A stretch of 64,000 nt of DNA from Syntrophales bacterium (GTDB taxonomy: Bacteria > Desulfobacterota > Syntrophia > Syntrophales > UBA2210). Every line of letters begins with the position of its first letter. Position 1 is the first letter of the stretch. Below the pieces are notes generated by a model. That model saw only the letters and a program-made list of their open reading frames with translations. It made no database searches and was not told where the DNA came from. The DNA lies in contig JALNXD010000007.1 of NCBI GenBank assembly GCA_023230565.1, forward strand, positions 1-64,000, given 5' to 3'. Of this stretch, positions 1 through 7,986 are shown piece after piece. Position numbers and translations under genes: made by a program.

Positions 1-897
1 CTGGAAAAATCCGCAATCCCAGACACTCTGCATGAGCACAAAGAGGGCCGCAAAAAAGACCAGCGTCGGCCAGTCGATGTGGCGGGCGATGGCAACGCGC
101 CTGGGGCTGAAAAAGATGATCGGTGCGGCGGCAACAAGGGCGATATAGGTCAGCTTGAAATCGGTGGTTGAATCGAGAAACACGAGAACGATTTTCACCG
201 CCACCATGAGGGCGACAAGGATGAGCGCCGCAAAAGAAAGGCGGGCAAGAGCGGGATCCTTGATCGTTTCGGGACTGTGCTGCAGGGGATTCCGGCGGAA
301 ATGCCTTCCGTTGATGCATCTCAGAAGAAGGTAGGCGATCAGCAGATTGATGATCGTTGGAACGAAGAGATGCCGCAGGAAGGTTACGAAGGGATTGGCG
401 ATATTTCCGTGGATGGCAATGAGCAGGTTCTGCGGATTCCCGATCGGGCTCATGACGCTTCCGATCGTAATGGAGAAGGCGAGGGCGAAGAGAAGAAGCC
501 GCGGCGCGATATTGTGCTGTCTGGCAAGGTAGAGCATGATAGGGGTGCCGATCACGGCCACCGTGTCGTTCATGAGAAAGGCCGAGATGCCTCCCATTCC
601 GAAGAGAATGGCCAATATCAGGAGATCGACCGATTTGACCCGCCTGAAGAGCTGATAGGAAAGCCAGGCCAGAGACCCGCTCGCTTCAAGGGCCTCTCCG
701 ACAATGAACATTCCGAAGAGAAACAGGATGACATCGATATCGACTGCCTTGAGAGCGCCGGCAGGCGAAATCGATCCCGTCGCAAGCGACAAGAGGGCGC
801 CTCCGAGCATGATCTGCCATATTTTTATCTGAAATCCACCGATGCGCCGCAAGGCGATCATCACAAAGACAACCGCCACAATCACAACAGAAATCAT
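1..897 (-). CDS. ArsB/SLC13-type anion transporter, C-terminus cut by window edge
   Basis: Reading the minus strand from an ATG at 897 gives 299 uninterrupted residues that run off the left edge. The protein opens with hydrophobic MISVVIVAVVFVMIALRR and has about eight hydrophobic segments. Two family signatures are visible: the NDT motif in FLMNDTVAVIGTPIML (about residue 113) and GSVMSPIGNPQNLLIAI (about residue 150), typical of the ArsB/CitM/SLC13 ion-transporter fold. A TGA lies in frame six codons upstream of the chosen ATG, so the start cannot be much earlier. Substrate is unknown; arsenite, sodium or a dicarboxylate are all possible. It is divergent from hcp. Confidence 0.85.
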   Translation of the reverse strand, partial: MISVVIVAVVFVMIALRRIGGFQIKIWQIMLGGALLSLATGSISPAGALKAVDIDVILFLFGMFIVGEALEASGSLAWLSYQLFRRVKSVDLLILAILFGMGGISAFLMNDTVAVIGTPIMLYLARQHNIAPRLLLFALAFSITIGSVMSPIGNPQNLLIAIHGNIANPFVTFLRHLFVPTIINLLIAYLLLRCINGRHFRRNPLQHSPETIKDPALARLSFAALILVALMVAVKIVLVFLDSTTDFKLTYIALVAAAPIIFFSPRRVAIARHIDWPTLVFFAALFVLMQSVWDCGFFQ

Positions 898-949
898 ATA
901 CCGGTAGCCGGTTCAACCTCACCCTTGAAATTCGATCCGAGCGGCGGGA

Positions 950-978
950 TCACTACGCCTTCTTCCGGATAAAGTCAA
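950..978 (-). promoter_or_regulatory. possible sigma-70 promoter for the anion transporter
   Basis: On the minus strand TTGACT (978-973) and TAGTGA (955-950) are separated by 17 bases, just upstream of the transporter start. The -10 box is a poor match, so this is tentative. Confidence 0.3.
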
Positions 979-1042
979 TACAAATATTTTGCCTCTACCC
1001 GTGCGTGTTCATCGCAAACTTGTGCCGCAAAAAATTCCCCTT

Positions 1043-1092
1043 TTGATCTATGTCAAGGCGCCTTCGCATTACGTGCTTATAATCTGTGTCAA
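1043..1092 (+). promoter_or_regulatory. hcp promoter with FNR/HcpR-like operator
   Basis: TTGATctatGTCAA (1043-1056) is a near-perfect dyad of the CRP/FNR/HcpR type; the known HcpR box in anaerobes is TTGACnnnnGTCAA. A perfect TATAAT -10 box lies at 1078-1083. With a start site near 1090 the dyad is centred near -41.5, the class II activator position, and no good -35 box is present, as expected for an activated promoter. A weaker second half-dyad (ATAATctgtGTCAA, 1079-1092) overlaps the -10 box. Confidence 0.7.
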
Positions 1093-1141
1093 AAGAGCGG
1101 ATAAACCGCATCCATACCAATCAAAAGTGAAGGAGGAACAG

Positions 1142-2770
1142 ATGTTCTGTTATCAATGCGAACAAACGGCAAAAGGCGAGGGGTGCACGAGAATCGGCGC
1201 ATGCGGAAAGCAGGAGGACGTCGCCGCCCTGCAGGATCTGCTGATCCATATCGTAAAGGAACTCTCCCGGATTGCTGCGGAAGGGCGTACGGTCAATGTG
1301 ACCGATGCACAAATTAATCGTTTTACCTGCAAGGCCATTTTTTCGACCCTGACCAATGTCGATTTCGATCCCGGCCGCTTCGTCGAACTGATCGGGGAAG
1401 CGGTCGCGAAAAGGGACGAGCTGCGGGCGCGTGTCTCAGCAGCGGGCGGCAGTCTGCCGCATGCGGACGGGATGATCCGGATTCCTCCCGGCGCGACACA
1501 GGAAGAGCTGATTACAAAGGGTGAAAGCGTCGGATTAAAATCGGATTCCTCCGTCGATCCTGACATTCTTTCCCTGCGGGAACTCCTGATCTACGGAATC
1601 AAAGGGGTTGCCGCCTATGCGGACCACGCCGCCATATTGGGCCGGGAAGACGAAGAAGTCTATGCCTTTATTCATAGCGCCATGGCCGCGACGCTCGATT
1701 CTCATCTGACGGTCGATAAGTATCTGAATCTCGTTCTCGAATGCGGCAGGATCAATTTGAAAACCATGGAACTGCTCGATGCCGCCAATACGGGAACATA
1801 CGGCCATCCGGTCCCCACAGTCGTGCCTCTGGGAGTGAAAAAAGGCAAAGCCATCCTCGTTTCGGGCCACGATCTGAAGGATCTAGAAGAAGTCCTCCGG
1901 CAGAGCGAAGGTAAGGGGATTTATGTGTATACCCATGGCGAAATGCTTCCCTGCCACGGCTATCCGGCACTTAAAAAATATTCCCATTTCTACGGCCATT
2001 ACGGTACGGCATGGCAGAACCAGGCCAGAGAATTCGATGCATTCCCGGGCGCCATACTGATGACGACCAATTGCATACAGAAACCCCGGGATTCATATAG
2101 CGACCGGATTTTCACCACCGGCCTCGTCGGCTGGCCCGGCGTCACCCATATCGGAGACGGCGATTTTGCGCCGGTCATCCAAAAGGCCCTTGAACTGCCG
2201 GGATTTCCGGAGGACCGGGAAGAAAAAACGGTGACCGTGGGATTTGCCGGAAACGCCGTGCTTTCCGTCGCCGATGCCATCATAGAAGCGGTAAAAAGCG
2301 GGACCATTCGCCATTTCTTTTTAGTCGGAGGCTGCGACGGCGCCAAACCGGGCCGCGACTATTACACAAAATTTGTCGAGCAGGCGCCGCGCGATTCCGT
2401 AATTCTGACCTTGGCCTGCGGAAAATTCCGCTTCTTCGACAAGGACCTAGGCGAAATCGGCGGAATTCCCCGTCTTATCGATATAGGCCAGTGCAATGAC
2501 GCCTATTCGGCCGTTAAAATCGCCGCGGCCCTTGCCGAGGCCTTCGACTGCACCGTGAACGACCTTCCCCTGTCGGTGATCCTCTCCTGGTACGAGCAGA
2601 AGGCCTGCGCCATACTTCTCACCCTTTTGTACCTGGGAGTGGAGAATATCCGTCTCGGGCCGAGTCTTCCCGCCTTCGTCTCGCCCAATGTCCTGAATGT
2701 GCTGGTGGAAAAGTTCGGCATTTTGCCCATCGACACGCCGGAGAACGACCTCGAGGCGATTCTGGGATGA
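1142..2770 (+). CDS. hcp: hybrid-cluster protein (hydroxylamine/NO reductase), class I
   Basis: Encodes 542 residues. The start is ATG 1142, six bases after a strong AGGAGG (1131-1136); an in-frame ATG upstream at 989 would add a tail not seen in the family. N-terminal cysteines C3, C6, C15 and C21 have the CX2CX8CX5C spacing of the [4Fe-4S] class I proteins from strict anaerobes. Ligands of the hybrid Fe-S-O cluster are visible downstream: the Cys in MLPCHGYP, VGGCDGAKPGRDYY, LTLACGKFRFF and IGQCNDAY, and the Glu in WYEQKA. Hcp is a cytoplasmic redox enzyme that reduces nitric oxide or hydroxylamine under nitrosative stress. Single gene, flanked by a regulated promoter and a hairpin. Confidence 0.96.
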   Translation: MFCYQCEQTAKGEGCTRIGACGKQEDVAALQDLLIHIVKELSRIAAEGRTVNVTDAQINRFTCKAIFSTLTNVDFDPGRFVELIGEAVAKRDELRARVSAAGGSLPHADGMIRIPPGATQEELITKGESVGLKSDSSVDPDILSLRELLIYGIKGVAAYADHAAILGREDEEVYAFIHSAMAATLDSHLTVDKYLNLVLECGRINLKTMELLDAANTGTYGHPVPTVVPLGVKKGKAILVSGHDLKDLEEVLRQSEGKGIYVYTHGEMLPCHGYPALKKYSHFYGHYGTAWQNQAREFDAFPGAILMTTNCIQKPRDSYSDRIFTTGLVGWPGVTHIGDGDFAPVIQKALELPGFPEDREEKTVTVGFAGNAVLSVADAIIEAVKSGTIRHFFLVGGCDGAKPGRDYYTKFVEQAPRDSVILTLACGKFRFFDKDLGEIGGIPRLIDIGQCNDAYSAVKIAAALAEAFDCTVNDLPLSVILSWYEQKACAILLTLLYLGVENIRLGPSLPAFVSPNVLNVLVEKFGILPIDTPENDLEAILG

Positions 2771-2817
2771 ATTCATTGCTGTTTATCAAGGATAGAGTGG
2801 ATGTTTCCGAGAAGCAC

Positions 2818-2850
2818 GGGGCAGAAGAAAACTTCTTATTCTTCTGCCCC
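2818..2850. terminator. perfect 12-bp hairpin between convergent genes
   Basis: GGGGCAGAAGAA (2818-2829) and TTCTTCTGCCCC (2839-2850) form a perfect stem with a 9-base loop between the 3' ends of hcp and the dehydrogenase fusion. No T tract follows on either strand, so termination efficiency is uncertain, but its position suggests a bidirectional block. Confidence 0.6.
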
Positions 2851-2921
2851 TGATCGTCGATTTCAACCGCGTCATGCATCATACCAGGTTGTTCAGGCTC
2901 GAATCTTGCGCAAAGCACATC

Positions 2922-5582
2922 CTAATAAACCTGATTGTAAAGATCGAGCACCTCCTGTGGGTCGTTTACCGGCCGCGCGTTAAAGAGCGACGGCGTATCG
3001 GCGATTGCGTGGAATGCGCATATGGGAAGGCTTTCCTCGGGAACCCCGACATCTCGCAACCGCATAGGATGACCGGCCTTCTCCATCAGGGCCTCGACGG
3101 CATCGGCGGCTGCCAGCGCCGCATCCCTTTCGCTCATGCCATTGGTGTCGACCCCCAAAGCCTGGGCCGCCATGGCCAGCTTATCGGCGGCGAAATCGAC
3201 ATTGAACCTCATCACCTTGGGAAGACAAATACCGCAGGCTGCGCCGTGGGGCACATTGTGAAGTATTCCCACCGTGTGGGCCATGGCATGGGCGAGCCCC
3301 ACCTGGGCGATCGTGAAGGCCCATCCCGCCATGCTTGCGGCGATCTGCAGATTTGCGCGGGCCTTTTCATCGTGTCCGTTTGTGATCACCTTGGGCAGAT
3401 TCTGCACAATCAGCCGTATTGCCTGAAGGGCCTGTCCGTCACAGATGGGTTGCGCCATGATACTGGTCAGGGCCTCCACGGCATGGGTCATTGCATCCAT
3501 GGCGGTGGTGGCCGTAAGACCCGGAGGAAGGTTGATCGTAAAGCGAGGATCAAGAATCGCCGTATTGGGCGTGATCCGCGGATCAACGATGTAGACCTTC
3601 CGGCCCGCTGTCTTGCTCTTGATGACGGCCATATTGGTCACTTCACTCCCCGTGCCCGACGTGGTGGGAATCACGATATGCGGAGTCTGCGGTTCCAGAA
3701 GCCGGTTAATGGCGATATAGTCATTGGCCTTGCCACCGTTTTTCAGGGTCACGCAGACCGCTTTGGCCGTGTCGATGACACTTCCACCGCCGACGCTGAC
3801 GATACAATCCGCGTTCAACCCGCGAGCCATTTCCGTTGCTTCATCGACGATATCAAGGTCGGTATCCTGGGCAATGCGATCGAAGACGCCGACGCAGAAA
3901 CCGACCAGGGAATCCTGCACCATCTTTGTGAGTCCCGCGTCCCTGACACCGGGATCGGTCATGACCAGCGCCCGTTTACATCCCAGATTGACAATTTCCT
4001 TGTAGATGGAAGGCAGGCAGCCGCGGCCCGATATGATGTTGGTGGGGCAGTTGTACTGGACGAAGGCGATCTTTGTTTCATCGTTGAGGATGCCCATAGT
4101 GAAATTGCTCTCGGTGGCGGCGTAGGCATTGACATGCATTCTCTTGATCTGCGTGTATTCGGCCAGCCCGCTGGTTCCCAGGTCGCGCCCTATGCCGGAC
4201 TGCTTGTAGCCGCCGAAGGGACAGAAATCGCCGAACGAATGATAGTTGTTGATCCATACGGTTCCCGTCCGGATCCGCCGCGCAAGCCGTTCCGCCCGCG
4301 CCGTGTTGTTCGAAAACACTCCCCCTCCCAGGCCGTAGATGGAATCGTTCGCAATTGCCGCCGCCTCTTCGTCGTCGTCAAACTTGATCACGGAGACCAC
4401 GGGACCGAAGATCTCTTCCTGGGCGATGCGCATGGAGTTCTTCACGTTCGTGAATATCGTCGGCGCATAGTAATAGCCACCCTGAACTCCTTCCGCTTCG
4501 ATCCGTCTCCCGCCGGTGATGAGTTCCGCCCCCTCATCCTTCCCTATCTGCACATATCTTTCGACCGTGGCGAGTTGCTGCGCGCTTACCAGCGGACCCA
4601 GATGGCTGGTTGGGAGCAGTTGATAGCCGACACGAAGGGCCTCGGCGCGCTTCTTCATTTTTTCGATGAATTCACCATAGATTTTTGAATGGACCAGGAC
4701 CCTGGTGCCCGACTCGCAGATCTGCCCCTGATGAAAGAAGGTGCCGAAGACGGCGCCGTTGACAGCCAGATCCATGTCGGCGTCGTCAAGAATAATATTC
4801 GCGGATTTTCCTCCCAATTCCAGCGCAATCTTTTTTACGGTATCGGCGGCCATTTGCATGATTTGACGTCCCACCGCGGTGCTGCCGGTAAAAGCGATTT
4901 TATCCACGTCGGGATGGGTACAGAGTATTTTGCCCAGTTCCCCTCCGGAGCCGGGAACGATATTGATCACTCCCTTCGGGATGCCCGCCGCCTGCGCGGC
5001 TTCGGCATAGATAAGCACGCTTAATGGCGTGGCTGTTGCCGGTTTGAGTACGATTGTGTTACCCATGACAATAGCTGGGGCAATCTTCCAGGTGGCGATA
5101 TATAGGGGATAATTCCAGGGTACGATCCCCACACAGACTCCAACCGGTTCCCGCCAGATGAAATCGCGTCCCGGGGAAAAAATATTTCCTGAAAAAGGAA
5201 TTTCTTCTTCCCACGGGAAGGAATTTGCCGCATAATACGCGAAGTTACGCAGTGTTCCTGATGCCAACATACCCCAATATTTGCTAAGTCCAATCACCTG
5301 GCCGGCATCCATGGACTCGGTTATAGCCAGGCGCAGCGTCTGCTGTGTCACCTGATCGGCGAAATCATAGATCCTGTCCGCACGGTCCCGTGGACTGAGC
5401 CCGCTCCAGACGCCGCTGTCGAAGGCGCGCCGGGCAGCGGCGATGGCCGCCTCCACGTCTGCCGGCCCCGCTTTTGCCACCGTGGCAAAGGGGACGCCTG
5501 TTCCGGGATCGACGGATTCAAATATAGCGCCGTCCTGCGCCTCTACGAATTCGCCATCGATAAACAGTTTATAGTGGTCCAT
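2922..5582 (-). CDS. aldehyde dehydrogenase / iron-containing alcohol dehydrogenase fusion
   Basis: Encodes 886 residues in two fused enzymes. Residues 1-490 are a classical NAD(P)-aldehyde dehydrogenase: VPWNYPL, LKPATATPLS, FTGSTAVG, general-base Glu in LELGGKSANI and nucleophile Cys in HQGQICESGTR. Residues about 505-886 are a group III Fe-alcohol dehydrogenase: VSVGGGSVIDTAKA for cofactor binding, IPTTSGTGSE, and metal ligands Asp in ILDPRFT, His in AMTHAVEA, His in GLAHAMAHT and His in NVPHGAACG. AdhE has a CoA-acylating aldehyde dehydrogenase domain, whereas this half is of the non-acylating betaine-aldehyde type. Likely it passes an aldehyde between alcohol and acid states. Start ATG 5582 has GGAGG (5594-5590) upstream. 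Apparently monocistronic. Confidence 0.93.
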   Translation of the reverse strand: MDHYKLFIDGEFVEAQDGAIFESVDPGTGVPFATVAKAGPADVEAAIAAARRAFDSGVWSGLSPRDRADRIYDFADQVTQQTLRLAITESMDAGQVIGLSKYWGMLASGTLRNFAYYAANSFPWEEEIPFSGNIFSPGRDFIWREPVGVCVGIVPWNYPLYIATWKIAPAIVMGNTIVLKPATATPLSVLIYAEAAQAAGIPKGVINIVPGSGGELGKILCTHPDVDKIAFTGSTAVGRQIMQMAADTVKKIALELGGKSANIILDDADMDLAVNGAVFGTFFHQGQICESGTRVLVHSKIYGEFIEKMKKRAEALRVGYQLLPTSHLGPLVSAQQLATVERYVQIGKDEGAELITGGRRIEAEGVQGGYYYAPTIFTNVKNSMRIAQEEIFGPVVSVIKFDDDEEAAAIANDSIYGLGGGVFSNNTARAERLARRIRTGTVWINNYHSFGDFCPFGGYKQSGIGRDLGTSGLAEYTQIKRMHVNAYAATESNFTMGILNDETKIAFVQYNCPTNIISGRGCLPSIYKEIVNLGCKRALVMTDPGVRDAGLTKMVQDSLVGFCVGVFDRIAQDTDLDIVDEATEMARGLNADCIVSVGGGSVIDTAKAVCVTLKNGGKANDYIAINRLLEPQTPHIVIPTTSGTGSEVTNMAVIKSKTAGRKVYIVDPRITPNTAILDPRFTINLPPGLTATTAMDAMTHAVEALTSIMAQPICDGQALQAIRLIVQNLPKVITNGHDEKARANLQIAASMAGWAFTIAQVGLAHAMAHTVGILHNVPHGAACGICLPKVMRFNVDFAADKLAMAAQALGVDTNGMSERDAALAAADAVEALMEKAGHPMRLRDVGVPEESLPICAFHAIADTPSLFNARPVNDPQEVLDLYNQVY

Positions 5583-5897
5583 TGGAAGCCCTCCTTTTTT
5601 GAATTATTCCTTTTATACAAAAATCCATCTTGATTCATTTTCGGAAGTACATAAATTTGTTGAAGATAATGTGTCCCGCCGGGAAACGCCACAGCGGAAC
5701 AGGACGACAACCAGCCTAGAAGACCGGGTGCGTGTAGTACACTTTTGGATAGAAGGATCAGTGCAGCTTCCATATTTCTCCGCTATGCATACAGCAGAAA
5801 AACGGAAATCACCTTTTGCCAGGGACAATTCACGTTTGAGAAATGCGGTAAAAAGCGAATACACTGTAGCGAAAATATAATTGACATGCAATGACTT
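5583..5897. other. gene-free 315-bp upstream region of the dehydrogenase fusion
   Basis: Two overlapping open frames of about 90 codons on opposite strands fill this stretch. Neither has a ribosome binding site or recognisable protein. It presumably holds the promoter of the dehydrogenase fusion, but I could not identify a convincing -35/-10 or -24/-12 pair. Confidence 0.4.
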
Positions 5898-7694
5898 TTA
5901 TTCGCCCTTCGCTTCTCTTTTAGTCAGTTTTTTTCGCTTTGTCTCTTTCGGCGCGACCCCCTGGGCCCCCTCCCAGAGCCCCCTCAAAAACTCGCGGGCG
6001 TTTGCTCCCAGCGATCGGATGCGATATCCGCCTTCCTGGACGACGATCGTAGGAAGACGAAGCGATCCGATTGCGTATCCGTTTGCATGAAAATCCTTCG
6101 GCAGAAGATCCCAGGTCCCCGTCGGATCGCCCCTGGCCGTATCGAACCCCAGGGCGACTATAAGGAAGCGTGGCTTGAACCGCCCGACTCTCTTCAGCAC
6201 CCGGTCAAGGACTTTTGCATATTCTGCGCCTTCAAGCTTTTCAGGAAGGGCATAATTGACATTGAATCTTCTTCCCGCACCTTCGCCCCGTTCACCGGGA
6301 AATCCGCTGAAATAGGGGTAGGCGAATTTTGGGTGGCCGTGAATGGAAATTGTCAGTACGTCCGGCCGCCCGTAGAAGATCTCCTCGGTTCCGTTCCCGT
6401 GATGGTAATCGATATCGAGGACAGCCGTTTTCCCGTAGAGGGAAAGAAAATGCGCCGTCACGGCGGCGGAGTTGAAATAGCAGAATCCGCCGAAGGCGCT
6501 TCGCTCCGCGTGATGGCCCGGCGGGCGCACCAGGGCATAGGAGAGGCGATACCCTTCCAGAATGGCCTGGGCCGCCGTGAGGGCGCAGTCCACGGCCCTT
6601 TTGGCCGCAAGATAGGCGTTGCGATTGAGCGGGGTAAAGGTATCGATGCAGTAGTAGCCGGCGCGTATTGGCATCTCTTTGGGGGGGCGGGCATTGTTTC
6701 GAATGGGAAACACGTAGGGATAGACGGAGGCGCCCGGCTTCAGAAGCGCGCACATCCGTTTGAAGTACTCCACATACCTGCCCGCGTGCACCGCCTTGAT
6801 GTGGCGCTCCGGAAAGTGATGGGGCTTCATCCGCTCGAAAAGATCGAGGTCCTTTATACCTTCCAGTATCCGGTCGATCCGCACCGGCGCCTCCACGTAT
6901 CCCCGCTCGTGGACATGGTGGATCAGGTGCTTGTCATTCACCACCAGGGCGATCCGCTTTTCCAGCGAGGGGATGGAATGGATCGGCGCCGCGGGCGCGG
7001 CCTTTGCATACCTTGGAGGACGGAGACGGACCGGATCATCGGTGACCGATTCGAGAATCATGTCGATATAGCCGGGCGGGCAGGCCCTGCCGTATTTTCT
7101 GGTGAGAATGGCCCGGATGATGGTGCGCAGAAGTTCGGCGCCAAGGGATATGTCCCGCCCCAGAGGATCAAAGACAAGATAGGGGGGGCAATCGTGTTCC
7201 GGTTTGAAGGGTGTCGCATAGGCCGTGCCCTCGATAGGATAGGCGCTGTACTGCTCGTAAAATTTCAGCCGTTTTCTGCTCTGTGCCAGTTCGGCCGGAT
7301 TTCTGCAGAGCCTGGGATCGTCGGGAAGGCATTCGAAGAAGAGCCCGATATTCGTGAGCATCGCCGCCTCTTCCCTCACCCGTTCATAGAGGGCGCCCCC
7401 CACGCCCCTGCCGGCCCTGTCGGAATCGACGGAGATGAAGTCGAGATAGCAGAACCCCAGATCGGGGGCATGCTGGAGGAGGGCAAACCCTTTGACATCC
7501 CTCTTTATATCCTCGGCAACGAAGAGAATGGAGCGAAAGCGGTATTTGAGGGGATCTCGCAATTTTTTGGCGGTCTTCTCTATGTCCTCTTCGCTTAATC
7601 CTCTGAAGCGGCTTTTCATAATCCCCTTCACCTGATCGATCGACCGCTTGTCCCGGGGAAGGGTATCGTCATAGATGCGTCGAATGCGAAACAT
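5898..7694 (-). CDS. GNAT acetyltransferase fused to histone-deacetylase-like amidohydrolase
   Basis: Encodes 598 residues from ATG 7694, which directly follows GCAGGAGGCAC; an in-frame start at 7802 has no such site. Residues about 30-150 are a GNAT N-acyltransferase, with an acetyl-CoA loop in DSDRAGRGVGGALYERV. Residues about 230-590 are a class II histone deacetylase/acetylpolyamine amidohydrolase: His dyad in RPPGHHAE, zinc ligands in DIDYHHGNGT, third zinc Asp in GFDTARGDP, and the catalytic Tyr in QEGGYR. Acetylating and deacetylating domains in one chain is unusual. Substrates could be lysine side chains, polyamines or acetylated metabolites; the sequence does not say which. The following gene upstream is divergent. 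Confidence 0.92.
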   Translation of the reverse strand: MFRIRRIYDDTLPRDKRSIDQVKGIMKSRFRGLSEEDIEKTAKKLRDPLKYRFRSILFVAEDIKRDVKGFALLQHAPDLGFCYLDFISVDSDRAGRGVGGALYERVREEAAMLTNIGLFFECLPDDPRLCRNPAELAQSRKRLKFYEQYSAYPIEGTAYATPFKPEHDCPPYLVFDPLGRDISLGAELLRTIIRAILTRKYGRACPPGYIDMILESVTDDPVRLRPPRYAKAAPAAPIHSIPSLEKRIALVVNDKHLIHHVHERGYVEAPVRIDRILEGIKDLDLFERMKPHHFPERHIKAVHAGRYVEYFKRMCALLKPGASVYPYVFPIRNNARPPKEMPIRAGYYCIDTFTPLNRNAYLAAKRAVDCALTAAQAILEGYRLSYALVRPPGHHAERSAFGGFCYFNSAAVTAHFLSLYGKTAVLDIDYHHGNGTEEIFYGRPDVLTISIHGHPKFAYPYFSGFPGERGEGAGRRFNVNYALPEKLEGAEYAKVLDRVLKRVGRFKPRFLIVALGFDTARGDPTGTWDLLPKDFHANGYAIGSLRLPTIVVQEGGYRIRSLGANAREFLRGLWEGAQGVAPKETKRKKLTKREAKGE

Positions 7695-7896
7695 GTGCCT
7701 CCTGCCTTTTTTTCGCGGGGCTTCGCCCGTTGCCAGTCCCCTTGCGTTCCCTGCCCGATGCTTTCCGCCGTATCCCTGTTCTGAACCGGGCAAACCTTGC
7801 ACGCGCAGGGGTGAAGCGTGAAGCGGAACGCGGCAGATGGACTTTTTTCAAAGTCGAATCAAGGATATCATATTTTCGGACGACATGGAGTTAATA

Positions 7897-7928
7897 ATTT
7901 TGACAGTCAAAATCTTGTCTGCTAGGAA
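7897..7928 (+). promoter_or_regulatory. promoter with perfect 17-bp palindromic operator
   Basis: TTGACA (7900-7905) and TAGGAA (7923-7928) are spaced 17 bases. The -35 box sits inside ATTTTGACAGTCAAAAT (7897-7913), a perfect dyad with 8-bp arms around a single A. A repressor bound here would block the -35 box. The regulator is unknown. Confidence 0.5.
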
Positions 7929-7986
7929 TAAAAAACAGATACACACCTTTTCGCTTCAAATTTCGAAATTCTCTGAAAGGAGTCTC

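Noticed and set aside
277..972. 231-codon plus-strand open frame
   Set aside because: It lies antisense to the ArsB-like transporter, which has clear motifs on the minus strand; the product is low-complexity and charged.
2874..4688. 604-codon plus-strand open frame
   Set aside because: Antisense shadow of the dehydrogenase fusion in GC-rich DNA; no ribosome site or family.
2922..5582. Calling the fusion AdhE
   Set aside because: The aldehyde half has the non-acylating active-site pattern, not the CoA-acylating type of AdhE.
6087..7598. 503-codon plus-strand open frame
   Set aside because: Antisense shadow of the GNAT-deacetylase fusion gene.
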